Assembly (NCBI GenBank): GCA_043228905.1
Contig: JBHGNT010000018.1
Coordinates: 1 to 64,000, forward strand
Source: Azolla caroliniana
Lineage: Eukaryota; Polypodiophyta
Reading direction: 5' to 3'
Length of the DNA: 64,000 bases
The notes beneath the pieces are model-generated. The model was not told where the DNA came from and searched no databases. It worked only from the letters and a program-made list of their open reading frames with translations. This document shows, one piece after another, positions 26,569 through 38,257 of this stretch. Positions within the stretch are counted from its first letter, which is position 1. Each line of letters begins with the position of its first letter. The translations under genes were made by a program, and so were the position numbers.

Positions 26569-29470
26569 ATCTCTTGACCTGAGTTACAAAATCTTGATTT
26601 TTTAATTCCATATCATAGCTAGTGTTGTTAGCTTCGATTCGCATGTTTGAACACTAAAATCCCATATCACACGAGCCAGGTATGACAATTTTAATTTACT
26701 CACGCGCTCTTCTCAACTCCCTCCTCTAATTAACTAATTTCTTCATGTCTCTCGACCTGAGTTTCAAAATCTTGATTTTTTAATTCCATATCATAGCTAG
26801 TGTTATTAGCTTCGATTCGCATGATTGGAACACTAAAATCCGATATCACACGAGCCAGTCATGAACATTTTAATTTACTCACACGCTCTTCTCAACTCCC
26901 TTCTCTAATTTACTAATTTCTTCATGTCTCTCGACCTGAGTATCAAAATTTGATTTTTTAATTCCATATCATAGCTAGCGTTATTAGCTTCGATTCGCAT
27001 GTTTGAACACTAAAATCCGATATCACACGAGCCAGGTATGACAATTTTAATTTACTCACGCGCTCTTCTCAACTCCCTCCTCTAATTTACTAATTTCTTC
27101 ATGTCTCTCGACCTGAGTTTCAAAATCTTGATTTTTTAATTCCATATCATAGCTAGTGTTATTAGCTTCGATTCGCATGATTGGAACACTAAAATCGGAT
27201 ATCACACGAGCCAGTCATGAACATTTTAATTTACTCACACGCTCTTCTCAACTTCCTCCTCTAATTTACTAATTTCTTCATGTGTCTCGACCTGAGTTTC
27301 AAAATCTTGATTTTTTAATTCCATATCATAGCTAGTGTTATTAGCTTCGATTCGCATGATTAAAACACTAAAATCGGATATCACACGAGCCAGTCATGAA
27401 CATTTTAATTTACTCACACGCTCTTCTCAACTCCCTCCTCCAATTTACTAATTTTTTCATGTCTCCCGACCTAAGTTTAAAAATCTTGATTTTTTAATTC
27501 CATTTTATAGCTAGTGTTGTTAGCTTCGATTCGCATGTTTGAACACTAAAATCCGATATCACACGAGCCAGGTATGACAACTTTAATTTACTCACGCGCT
27601 CTTCTCAACTCCCTCCTCTAATTTACTAATTTCTTCATGTCTCTCGACCTGAGTTTCAAAATCTTGATTTTTTAATTCCATATTATAGCTAGCGTTATTA
27701 GCTTCGATTTGCATGTTTGAACACTACAATCCGATATCACACGAGCCAGGTATGACAATTTTAATTTACTCACGCGCTCTTCTCAACTCCCTCCTCTAAT
27801 TAACTAATTTCTTCATGTCTCTCGACCTGAGTTTCAAAATCTTGATTTTTTAATTCCATATCATAGCTAGTGTTATTAGCTTCGATTCGCATGATTGGAA
27901 CACTAAAATCGGATATCACACGAGCCAGTCATGAACATTTTAATTTACTCACACGCTCTTCTCAACTCCCTCCTCTAATTTACTAATTTTTTCATGTCTC
28001 GCGACCTAAGTTTAAAAATCTTGATTTTTTAATTCCATATGATAGCTAGTGTTGTTAGCTTCGATTCGCATGATGGAACACTAAAATCGAATATCACACG
28101 AGCAAGGTATGAACATTTTACTTTACGCACCTGCTCTTCTCAACTCCCTCCTCAAATTTGGTAATTTCTTCATGTCTCTCGACCTGAGTTTCAAAATCTT
28201 GATTTTTTAATTCAATATCATAGCTAGTGTTGTTATCTTCGATTCGCATGTTTGAACACTAAAATCCGATATCACACGAGCCAGGTATGACAATTTTAAT
28301 TTACTCACTTACTCTTCTCAACTCCCTCCTCAAATTTGGTAATTTCTTCATGTCTCTCGACCTGAGTTTCAAAATCTTGATTTTTTAATTCCATATCATA
28401 GCTAGTGTTGTTAGCTTCGATTCGCATGTTTGAACACTAAAATCGGATTTCACACGAGCCAGGTATGACAATTTTACTTTACTCACTTACTCTTCTCAAC
28501 TCCCTCCTCAAATTTGGTAATTTCTTCATGTCTCTCGACCTGAGTTTCAAAATCTTGATTTTTTAATTCCATATCATAGCTAGTGTTATTAGCTTCGATT
28601 CGCATGATTGGAACACTAAAATCGGATATCACACGAGCCAGTCATGAACATTTTAATTTACTCACACGCTCTTCTCAACTCCCTCCTCAAATTTGGTAAT
28701 TTCTTCATGTCTCTGGATCTGAGTATCAAAATCTTGATTTTTTAATTCCATATCATAGCTAGCGTTATTAGCTTCGATTCGCATGTTTGAACACTAAAAT
28801 CCGATATCACACGAGCCAGGTATGACAATTTTAATTTACTCACGCGCTCTTCTCAACTCCGTCCTCAAATTTGGTAATTTCTTCATGTCTCTCGACCTGA
28901 GTATCAAAATCTTGATTTTTTAATTCCATATCATAGCTAGCGTTATTAGCTTCGATTCGCATGTTTCAACACTAAAATCCGATATCACACGAGCCAGGTA
29001 TGACAATTTTAATTTACTCACGCGCTCTTCTCAACTCCCTCCTCTAATTTACTAATTTCTTCATGTCTCTCGACCTGAGTTTCAAAATCTTGATTTTTTA
29101 ATTCCATATCATAGCTAGTGTTATTAGCTTCGATTCGCATGATTGGAACACTAAAATCGGATATCACACGAGCCAGTCATGAACATTTTAATTTACTCAC
29201 ACGCTCTTCTCAACTCCCTCCTCAAATTTGGTAATTTCTTCATGTCTCTCGATCTGAGTATCAAAATCTTGATTTTTTAATTCCATATCATAGCTAGCGT
29301 TATTAGCTTCGATTCGCATGTTTGAACACTAAAATCCGATATCACACAAGCCAGGTATGACAATTTTAATTTACTCACTTACTCTTCTCAACTCCCTCCT
29401 CTAATTTACTAATTTCTTCATGTCTCTCGACCTGAGTTTCAAAATCTTGATTTTTTAATTCCATATCATA

Positions 29471-31559
29471 ACTAGTGTTGTTAGCTTCGATTCGCATGTT
29501 TGAACACTAAAATCGGATATCACACGAGCCAGGTATGACAACTTTAATTTACTCACGCGCTCTTCTCAACTCCCTCCTCAAATTTGGTAATTTCTTCATG
29601 TCTCTCGACCTGAGTTTTAAAATCATGATTTTCTAATTCCATATCATAGCTAGTGTTGTTAGCTTCGATTCGCATGTTTGAACACTAAAATCGGATATCA
29701 CACGAGCCAGGTATGACAACTTTAATTTACTCACGCGCTCTTCTCAACTCCCTCCTCTAATTAACTAATTTCTTCATGTCTCTCGACCTGAGTTTCAAAA
29801 TCTTGATTTTTTAATTCCATATTATAGCTAGCGTTATTAGCTTCGATTTGCATGTTTGAACACTACAATCCGATATCACACGAGCCAGGTATGACAATTT
29901 TAATTTACTCACGCGCTCTTCTCAACTCCCTCCTCTAATTAACTAATTTCTTCATGTCTCTCGACCTGAGTTTCAAAATCTTGATTTTTTAATTCCATAT
30001 CATAGCTAGTGTTATTAGCTTCGATTCGCATGATTGGAACACTAAAATCGGATATCACACGAGCCAGTCATGAACATTTTAATTTACTCACACGCTCTTC
30101 TCAACTCCCTCCTCTAATTTACTAATTTCTTCATGTCTCTCGACCTGAGTTTCAAAATCTTGATTTTTTAATTCGATATCATAGCTAGTGTTATTAGCTT
30201 CGATTCGCATGATTGGAACACTAAAATCGGATATCACACGAGCCAGTCATGAACATTTTAATTTACTCACACGCTCTTCTCAACTCCCTCCTCTAATTTA
30301 CTAATTTTTTCATGTCTCGCGACCTAAGTTTAAAAATCTTGATTTTTTAATTCCATATTATAGCTAGTGTTGTTAGCTTCGATTCGCATGATGGAACACT
30401 AAAATCGAATATCACACGAGCAAGGTATGAACATTTTACTTTACGCACCTGCTCTTCTCAACTCCCTCCTCAAATTTGGTAATTTCTTCATGTCTCTCGA
30501 CCTGAGTTTCAAAATCTTGATTTTTTAATTCAATATCATAGCTAGTGTTGTTATCTTCGATTCGCATGTTTGAACACTAAAATCCGATATCACACGAGCC
30601 AGGTATGACAATTTTAATTTACTCACTTACTCTTCTCAACTCCCTCCTCAAATTTGGTAATTTCTTCATGTCTCTCGACCTGAGTTTCAAAATCTTGATT
30701 TTTTAATTCCATATCATAGCTAGTGTTGTTAGCTTCGATTCGCATGTTTGAACACTAAAATCGGATTTCACACGAGCCAGGTATGACAATTTTACTTTAC
30801 TCACTTACTCTTCTCAACTCCCTCCTCAAATTTGGTAATTTCTTCATGTCTCTCGACCTGAGTTTCAAAATCTTGATTTTTTAATTCCATATTATAGCTA
30901 GTGTTGTTAGCTTCGATTCGCATGTTTGAACACTAAAATCGGATATCACACGAGCCAGGTATGACAAGTTTAATTTACTCACGCGCTCTTCTCAACTCCC
31001 TCCTCAAATTTGGTAATTTCTTCATGTCTCTTGACCTGAGTATCAAAATCTTGATTTTTTAATTCCATATCATAGCTAGCGTTATTAGCTTCGATTCGCA
31101 TGTTTGAACACTAAAATCCGATATCACACGAGCCAGGTATGACAATTTTAATTTACTCACGGGCTCTTCTCAACTCCCTCCTCTAATTTGGTAATTTCTT
31201 CATGTCTCTCGACCTGAGTTTCAAAATCTTGATTTTTTAATTCTATATCATAGCTAGTGTTGTTATCTTCGATTCGCATGTTTGAACACTAAAAGCTGAT
31301 ATCACACGAGCCAGGTATGACAATTTTAATTTACTCACTTGCTCTTCTCAACTCCCTCCTCTAATTTACCAATTTCTTCATGTCTCTCGACCGGAGTTTT
31401 AAAATCTTGATTTTTTAATTCCATATTATAGCTAGTGTTGTTAGCTTCGATTCGCATGATGGAACACTAAAATCGAATATCACACGAGCAAGCTATGAAC
31501 ATTTTAATTTACGCACCTGCTCTTCTCAACTCCCTCCTCAAATTTGGTAATTTCTTCAT
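29471..31559 (+). repeat. 4991-bp-offset duplication, copy 2
   Basis: This is the partner of 24480-26568. It carries the same rare monomer variants in the same order, with few differences visible by eye. Confidence 0.8.
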
Positions 31560-33520
31560 GTCTCTCGACCTGAGTTTCAAAATCTTGATTTTTTAATTCA
31601 ATATCATAGCTAGTGTTGTTATCTTCGATTCGCATGTTTGAACACTAAAATCCGATATCACACGAGCCAGGTATGACAATTTTAATTTACTCACTTACTC
31701 TTCTCAACTCCCTCCTCAAATTTGGTAATTTCTTCATTTCTCTCGACCTGAGTTTCAAAATCTTGATTTTTTAATTCCATATCATAGCTAGTGTTGTTAG
31801 CTTCGATTCGCATGTTTGAACACTAAAATCGGATATCACACGAGCCAGGTATGACAATTTTACTTTACTCACTTACTCTTCTCAACTCCCTCCTCAAATT
31901 TGGTAATTTCTTCATGTCTCTCGACCTGAGTTTCAAAATCTTGATTTTTTAATTCCATATTATAGCTAGTGTTGTTAGCTTCGATTCGCATGTTTGAACA
32001 CTAAAATCAGATATCACACGAGCCAGGTATGACAACTTTAATTTACTCACGCGCTCTTCTCAACTCCCTCCTCAAATTTGGTAATTTCTTCATGTCTCTC
32101 GACCTGAGTATCAAAATCTTGATTTTTTAATTCCATATCATAGCTAGCGTTATTAGCTTTGATTCGCATGTTTGAACACTAAAATCCGATATCACACGAG
32201 CCAGGTATGACAATTTTAATTTACTCACGCGCTCTTCTCAACTCCCTCCTCTAATTTACTAATTTCTTCATGTCTCTCGACCTGAGTTTCAAAATCTTGA
32301 TTTTTTAATTCCATATCATAGCTAGTGTTATTAGCTTCGATTCGCATGATTGGAACACTAAAATTGGATATCACACGAGCCAGTCATGAACATTTTAATT
32401 TACTCACACGCTCTTCTCAACTCCCTCCTCTAATTTACTAATTTCTTCATGTCTCTCGACCTGAGTTTCAAAATCTTGATTTTTTAATTCCATATCATAG
32501 CTAGTGTTATTAGCTTCGATTCACATGATTGGAACACTAAAATCGGATATCACACGAGCCAGTCATGAACATTTTAATTTACTCACACGCTCTTCTCAAC
32601 TCCCTCCTCTAATTTACTAATTTTTTCATGTCTCGCGACCTAAGATTAAAAATCTTGATTTTTTAATTCCGATATCACACGAGCCAGGTATGACAACTTT
32701 AATTTACTCACTTACTCTTCTCAACTCCCTCCTCAAATTTGCTAATTTCTTCATGTCTCTCGACCTGAGTATCAAAATCTTGATTTTTTAATTCCATATC
32801 ATAACTAGTGTTGTTAGCTTCGATTCGCATGTTTGAACACTAAAATCAGATATCACACGAGCCAGGTATGACAACTTTAATTTACTCACGCGCTCTTCTC
32901 AACTCCCTCCTCAAATTTGGTAATTTCTTCATGTCTCTCGACCTGAGTTTTAAAATCATGATTTTCTAATTCCATATCATAGCTAGTGTTGTTAGCTTCG
33001 ATTCGCATGTTTGAACACTAAAATCCGATATCACACGAGCCAGGTATGACAATTTTAATTTACTCACTTACTCTTCTCAACTCCCTCCTCAAATTTGCTA
33101 ATTTCTTCATGTCTCTCGACCTGAGTTTCAAAATCTTGATTTCTTAATTCCATATTATAGCTAGTGTTGTTAGCTTCGATTCGCATGTTTGAACACTAAA
33201 ATCAGATATCACACGAGCCAGGTATGACAACTTTAATTTACTCACGCGCTCTTCTCAACTCCCTCCTCAAATTTGGTAATTTCTTCATGTCTCTCGACCT
33301 GAGTTTTAAAATCATGATTTTCTAATTCCATATCATAGCTAGTGTTGTTAGCTTCGATTCGCATGTTTGAACACTAAAATCCGATATCACACGAGCTAGG
33401 TATGACAATTTTAATTTACTCACATACTCTTCTCAACTCCCTCCTCAAATTTGGTAATTTCTTCATGTCTCTCGACCTGAGTTTCAAAATCTTGATTTTT
33501 TAATTCCATATCATAGCTAG

Positions 33521-33525
33521 TGTTG
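33521..33525. repeat. Target-site duplication, left copy (TGTTG)
   Basis: TGTTG immediately precedes the left LTR and is repeated at 38877-38881 after the right LTR. Removing one copy plus the element restores AGCTAGTGTTGTTAGCT, the normal monomer sequence. Five base pairs is the usual target duplication of Ty1-copia integrases. Confidence 0.95.
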
Positions 33526-34144
33526 TGTAAGGAATAGGCCCTTCTATCCACCTTCTTATCTCGGCCACAACCGATTAATCGCGGATCAATGGAGCAGAAA
33601 ATAGGAAACACACGTAGAAACAAAACGAAGAAACGCGAGTACACAAGGATTAACGTGGAAAACCCTAAACGGGGAAAAACCACGGGAGTACAAGACTCCA
33701 AACAACACTATACAGAGAAGTATACAATGACGAGCTCCAAGGCGACGACCTTGAGCTCGCTGTCCTCGCCACAGGTGGCGGAAATACACAGAGGCGTCTA
33801 CCTCTTTCTCTTCGCGCTCTCTCTCTTTCTCTCTCACACGGCTGCTCTCTCTTCACTCCTCTAAAGTGGAAAAACAGAAAAATGAGAAGCAACAGAAAAA
33901 CTGTTTGCCCTAAGTCATATTTATACTTATATGACTTTGGGCTATTTACAACTATAGCCTCAGGGGGCTCGTAGCGAACATATTCACGGATATGTCCCTG
34001 CATCCGGATCGCTCTCCGGGTACATTCGTCATCCGGCACCGAAGCCGGGGTCTTCGTCATCCGGATCCGAAACCGAAACCGGGCTTGTCGGCATTCATCT
34101 CCGATATCCGACCATCCCATCCGAAAGGGACCGAAATCCCAACA
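33526..34144 (-). repeat. 3' LTR of the copia element (619 bp)
   Basis: In element orientation it begins TGTTGGG and ends CCTTACA, so the canonical TG..CA termini are intact. It differs from the other LTR at 33776 (T versus C) and 33908 (C versus G) and at two outermost bases. A TATA-rich segment near 33912-33937 sits inside a perfect 9-bp inverted repeat (AAGTCATAT / ATATGACTT, 8-nt loop) and may be the core promoter. The start of U3 follows the polypurine tract directly. Confidence 0.95.
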
Positions 34145-34155
34145 AACTCCCCCTT
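34145..34155 (-). other. Polypurine tract
   Basis: In element orientation AAGGGGGAGTT directly precedes the TGTTGGG start of the 3' LTR. It overlaps the gag-pol TGA stop codon by one base. This is the expected place and composition for the plus-strand primer. Confidence 0.9.
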
Positions 34156-37100
34156 CACTTCGGCATGGGATGTCTTTCCAATCCGATCCTCTTCCGGCAT
34201 GCTTCCAGCTTGTCGGGTGTGAGCACCTTGGTCAGCATATCCGACCCGTTCTCGTCGGTGTGGATCTTCGTCAGCACGAACTCCTTGTCTTCTATCCTTT
34301 CCCGGATCCAGTGATATCTTCGCTGGATGTGCTTCGTCCGGGAGTGATAGGCTGCGTTCTTCGCAAGGTGGATGGCACTCTGACTGTCGCAGTAGAGTCG
34401 GTACTCCTCTTGCCGGATACCGAGCTCTCTAATGAAGTCCTTCATCCATATTATTTCCTTGCCGGCTTCAACAGCCGCCATGTACTCCGCCTCCGTGGTT
34501 GACAACGCAACCGTCTTCTGCAGCCTCGACTGCCACGAAACAGCTCCCCCTGCATACGTCATCACATACCCTGATGTGGACCGGCTGGTATCTGCATCAG
34601 CCGACATATCAGAATCAGTAAAGCCTTCGAGTTCGGGCTTACCGGAGCCGAAACGGAGGCACACGTTTGCCGTGCCCTTCAGGTATCGGAGTATCCACTT
34701 GACCGCGTTCCAGTGCTCTTTGCCGGGATTGCTCATGTACCGGCTCACCACTCCGACTGCATATCCTATGTCCGGTCTCGTACACACCATGGCGTACATC
34801 AAGCTCCCGACGGCTGAGGCATACGGCACTTCCATCATATCCTCCTTTTCAGCCTTTGTCTTGGGACTTTGCTTGCTGGTCAGCTTGCAGTTTGCCGGGA
34901 GGGTCGATCCGACCGGTCTTGCTTCCGACATGTTGAACCGTTGAAGCACCTTTGTCACGTACTTCTCCTGTGACAGCCACAACTGCTTCTTCTTCCGGTC
35001 CCGGATGATGTGCATCCCTAGTATTTGCCTCGCCGGACCCAGGTCCTTCATTGAGAAGGTTCGGTGAAGAGCCTTCTTCAGCATCCGTATCTTGACCTGG
35101 TCCCGTCCGACGATCAACATGTCGTCCACGTACAGGAGGAGTATTAGGAAGTCTCCTCCTTCAAACTTCTTCACAAACACGCAGTGGTCGGACTGCGTTT
35201 TGAGGTACCCTTCGTCGGTCATGAAGGAGTCGAACTTCCGGTACCATTGCCGGGGAGCCTGCTTCAGTCCGTAAAGGCTCTTCTTCAACCGGCATACCAG
35301 GTGCTCCTTCCCTTTCTTCTCGAATCCTTCCGGTTGCTGCATGTAGATTTCTTCTTCGAGGTCACCGTGAAGGAATGTTGTCTTCACGTCCATCTGTTCT
35401 ACCTCGAGGTCCATGCTTGCCGCTATGCTCAGCACCGTCCGGATGGAGGTCATCTTCACTACCGGGGCAAATATCTCGTCGAAGTCGACGCCCTTCTTTT
35501 GCTGAAACCCCTTCACCACGATCCTGGCTTTGTATCTCGGGGGGTTTCCGGCATCTCCCGGTTTCAGCTTGAACACCCACTTGTTTCGAAGTGCCCGCTT
35601 TCCCTTCGGCAACTCCACAAGTTCATATGTGTGGTTCTCATGCAGGGAATCCATCTCGTCCTGCATGGCACTCAACCACCTGCGGCTCTGGGTGTCATGC
35701 TTCGCTTCTTCAAAGCTCTCCGGCTCCCCCTCGTCGGTTAGCAGCACGTGCTCTGGTTCCGGAAATCTCCGGGGGGCCCTTCTCTCTCTTAGAGGATATC
35801 TCCGTTCCGGAGCTTCGGTAACCGGTTCTTCCGATTCTTCTTCATCCGAGACCATTTCGGGATCGGGGCCGGTTCCGGTATCATTTTCATCTTCTTCGGC
35901 CGGTTCTGTGTCTTCACTGTCTTCGGCCGGATCCTCGAGTGCTAACCGGTCCCTTGCCGGTCGGGACTGCTCCTCGTAGAGTTGATCCTCACCGGTCGAC
36001 TTGGAGCTCTTCATCTTCTTCTCCGACTCCCAGTCAGCGAGCGTCTTGTTCTCCATGAAGATGATATCACGACTCCGGAATATCTTCTTGTCGACCGGGT
36101 CCCATACTCGGTAGCCGAACTCGTCGTCGCCGTAACCGAGGAATATGCATGGCCGGGTCTTCGGATCTAGCTTTCCTCTCCGGTCCTTTGCCACATGCAC
36201 GTATGCGAGACACCCGAACACCTTCAGATGCCGGTAGGACACTTCCTTACCGGTCCACACTCTCTGCGGCGTGTCTCCGTCCAAAGGTACTGAGGGTGAT
36301 CTGTTTATCACGTATGTCGCCGTCGACATTGCCTCAGCCCAAAACCCCTTGGGTAATTTCGCATGCGCCAGCATACTCCGGACCCGCTCCATTATGGTCC
36401 GGTTCATCCTCTCGGCCAGCCCGTTCAGTTCCGGCGTCTTCGGCACAGTAAACTCGAGTCGGATTCCCTTCGAGCGACAGTACTCCTGGAACTGCCCCCG
36501 GTATTCCCCTCCGTTATCCGCTCGTATCGCTTTCAGCTTCTTGCCGGATTCCCTTTCCACTCTCGCGTGGAGTTCTTTGAAGACGGACAACACTTGGTCC
36601 TTTGTCTTCAACGGTGCCGTCCACAGCTTCCGGCTGTGATCATCAATGAATGTCACGAAGTACTGGGCTCCGCCATGTGACTTCGTTTCTACCTGACACA
36701 CATCAGTGTGCACCAACTCCAATGGTGCGCTACGTCTCGTCGGTGGCCTTGAGTGGAAGGAGGTTCGGTTCTGCTTACCGGCCAGGCAATCGGTGCACTT
36801 CTCCAGGTGCACGTGCTTCACTGGGATGAGGTTGTCTTCTGCAAGCCTCTTCATCCCCTTCTCACTCATGTGGCACAGTCTTTTGTGCCACAGCTCACCG
36901 GCAGTGTCGGCTGCCACATTCAGCTCTTCCGGACATAACCGGGCATTCATCAGGTACAGTGTGTTGACCTTCCGGGCCCGAACCACTATCAAGCTCCCCT
37001 TGCTGAACTTCATGACACCGTTCCGGATGCTACCCGTGTAGCCTTCATCATCTAGCCTCCCGGCCGAAATCAGGTTCAATCGGACCGCCGGAACGTGTCG

Positions 37101-38228
37101 GACATCTTTCAGCAGCATTTTGCATCCGGTCGGGGTTGTCAACCACACGTCTCCTATGCCGGCAATCCGGCACGTACCTTCATTTCCCATCCGAACACAG
37201 CCATGCTCGCCGGCTGTGTAGGATGAGAAGTATCTTCTCTCCGGGGTCAGGTGGAACGATGCTCCGGAATCGACCACCCAGGTCGTCTCATCGCCGGCAA
37301 CGTTTAGCTCACCTTCTTCGGTGATGAGCATGATTTCTTCCTCACTTGCCGCGAGTGCCGTTGTTCCTTTCCGGTCTTGCCCTCGCCGATCCGAACCTCT
37401 CCGGTCCGTGGCTCCCCGGTATGCACCGTTTCTCTCCGGTGACTTCTTCGAGTCGGTGTCGTCGGCTCCGTTGTCTTTTCGGTAATGCCGACAATTCTTT
37501 CGGAAGTGCCCCGGCTTCCCACAGTGGAAGCATGTGGGCCTTCCTCTTGACTGCGACCGGGTCCCCGACTTCTCCCGTCTTTGCGGACTCCGGTTCCATT
37601 GTCTTCCCCGATCCGATTCGGTAAACAGCATCTTCGGGTCGGAGGCCGGTTCCTTATCTCTCCGACGCGCTTCTTCATTCAGAATACTTGTCTTTACAGT
37701 TTGTAAGGACAAGTTATCTTCGGTGCACGAGGTGCTGAGAGTCACCACCAAGTTCTCCCAGCTTTCCGGCAATGTACACATCAGGATGATGGCTTGCATT
37801 GCATCCTCCAACGGGAACTTGATCGCCGCAAGCTGGTTCACGAATCCCATGAACGTGCTTACGTGTTCCACCATACTCTCGCCGTCCCGATACTTGAGAT
37901 TCACAATCTTCCTCATCAGGGAGGTCCGGTTCAACGCATTCTTCCTCTCATAGAGGCCAGACAGCTTCTTCCACATCTCGTATGCGTTGGTGTCGTTCGC
38001 CACATGTTGCAGGACGCTTACGTCGACATATTGTCGGATCGTCGCTACGGCTTTCCGGTTCAGGAGCTTCCACTCCGACTCAAGTACCCCCTTCGGTATT
38101 TCCGACCTGTCAATCGGTTCGTACAGGTCCCGAACAATCAGAAGATCCTCCATCTTGATCTTCCAGTCGGCGTAATTCTGTGCATTCAGCACCATCATCA
38201 TCGGCTGCCCGCTGCCGCCGCCTTCCAT
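34155..38228 (-). CDS. Copia Gag-Pol polyprotein, full length
   Basis: One frame of 1357 codons without stop or frameshift. I start it at the Met at 38228, 14 bp after the primer-binding site. An in-frame Met further upstream (38300) lies inside the LTR and would translate the primer-binding site. Domains from that Met: a UBN2-type Gag at about 15-200; a CCHC zinc knuckle CFHCGKPGHFRKNC at 233-246; a protease with DSGAS at 320; the integrase zinc-binding set His448, His453, Cys478, Cys481; an integrase core with Asp509, Asp571, Glu606; an acidic linker at about 760-830; a reverse transcriptase with YVDD at 1033-1036; and an RNase H with Asp1205, Glu1246, Asp1281. All key catalytic residues are present, so the product could be functional. 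Gag and Pol share a single frame, so their ratio must be set by a mechanism not visible here. Confidence 0.96.
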   Translation of the reverse strand: MEGGGSGQPMMMVLNAQNYADWKIKMEDLLIVRDLYEPIDRSEIPKGVLESEWKLLNRKAVATIRQYVDVSVLQHVANDTNAYEMWKKLSGLYERKNALNRTSLMRKIVNLKYRDGESMVEHVSTFMGFVNQLAAIKFPLEDAMQAIILMCTLPESWENLVVTLSTSCTEDNLSLQTVKTSILNEEARRRDKEPASDPKMLFTESDRGRQWNRSPQRREKSGTRSQSRGRPTCFHCGKPGHFRKNCRHYRKDNGADDTDSKKSPERNGAYRGATDRRGSDRRGQDRKGTTALAASEEEIMLITEEGELNVAGDETTWVVDSGASFHLTPERRYFSSYTAGEHGCVRMGNEGTCRIAGIGDVWLTTPTGCKMLLKDVRHVPAVRLNLISAGRLDDEGYTGSIRNGVMKFSKGSLIVVRARKVNTLYLMNARLCPEELNVAADTAGELWHKRLCHMSEKGMKRLAEDNLIPVKHVHLEKCTDCLAGKQNRTSFHSRPPTRRSAPLELVHTDVCQVETKSHGGAQYFVTFIDDHSRKLWTAPLKTKDQVLSVFKELHARVERESGKKLKAIRADNGGEYRGQFQEYCRSKGIRLEFTVPKTPELNGLAERMNRTIMERVRSMLAHAKLPKGFWAEAMSTATYVINRSPSVPLDGDTPQRVWTGKEVSYRHLKVFGCLAYVHVAKDRRGKLDPKTRPCIFLGYGDDEFGYRVWDPVDKKIFRSRDIIFMENKTLADWESEKKMKSSKSTGEDQLYEEQSRPARDRLALEDPAEDSEDTEPAEEDENDTGTGPDPEMVSDEEESEEPVTEAPERRYPLRERRAPRRFPEPEHVLLTDEGEPESFEEAKHDTQSRRWLSAMQDEMDSLHENHTYELVELPKGKRALRNKWVFKLKPGDAGNPPRYKARIVVKGFQQKKGVDFDEIFAPVVKMTSIRTVLSIAASMDLEVEQMDVKTTFLHGDLEEEIYMQQPEGFEKKGKEHLVCRLKKSLYGLKQAPRQWYRKFDSFMTDEGYLKTQSDHCVFVKKFEGGDFLILLLYVDDMLIVGRDQVKIRMLKKALHRTFSMKDLGPARQILGMHIIRDRKKKQLWLSQEKYVTKVLQRFNMSEARPVGSTLPANCKLTSKQSPKTKAEKEDMMEVPYASAVGSLMYAMVCTRPDIGYAVGVVSRYMSNPGKEHWNAVKWILRYLKGTANVCLRFGSGKPELEGFTDSDMSADADTSRSTSGYVMTYAGGAVSWQSRLQKTVALSTTEAEYMAAVEAGKEIIWMKDFIRELGIRQEEYRLYCDSQSAIHLAKNAAYHSRTKHIQRRYHWIRERIEDKEFVLTKIHTDENGSDMLTKVLTPDKLEACRKRIGLERHPMPK

Positions 38229-38242
38229 TTTCTGCAACAGTC

Positions 38243-38254
38243 GCTCTGATACCA
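38243..38254 (-). other. Primer-binding site (initiator tRNA-Met)
   Basis: TGGTATCAGAGC in element orientation, three bases inside the 5' LTR. It is complementary to the 3' end of plant initiator methionine tRNA and is the usual primer site of plant copia elements such as Tnt1. Confidence 0.95.
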
Positions 38255-38257
38255 GTT

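Larger units (their letters stand above)
1..33525 (+). repeat. 178-bp satellite array, family 1 (left block)
   Basis: Head-to-tail tandem array. The landmark GCTTCGATTCGCATG recurs at about 180, 358, 536, 714 and 892, giving a 178-bp period. All monomers have the same orientation, and the length corresponds to about 188 monomers. Family-1 marks are CACACGAGCCAGGTATGAC, ACTCACGCGCTCTTCTCAAC and ATGTCTCTCGACCTGAGTTTC. Nearly every monomer carries a GATATC site and an AGCTAG..TTAGCT dyad. Base composition is AT-rich, with repeated short A and T runs. Some monomers are truncated, and groups of monomers are duplicated as blocks (listed separately). The monomer length is typical of plant centromeric satellites, so a centromeric role is plausible but inferred. 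No gene is present. Confidence 0.97.

Noticed and set aside
1-33525. CRISPR-like regular repeats
   Set aside because: Units abut with no unique spacers, the unit is 178 bp, and the genome is a plant's.
33586-34120. Open frames inside both LTRs
   Set aside because: LTRs are non-coding here. The frames are low-complexity (Arg/Glu and Ser/Leu rich) and run across the regulatory region.
34170-38249. Many plus-strand open frames of 60-185 codons opposite gag-pol
   Set aside because: Antisense shadows of a G+C-richer coding region with few chance stops. No domain is seen and several overlap one another.
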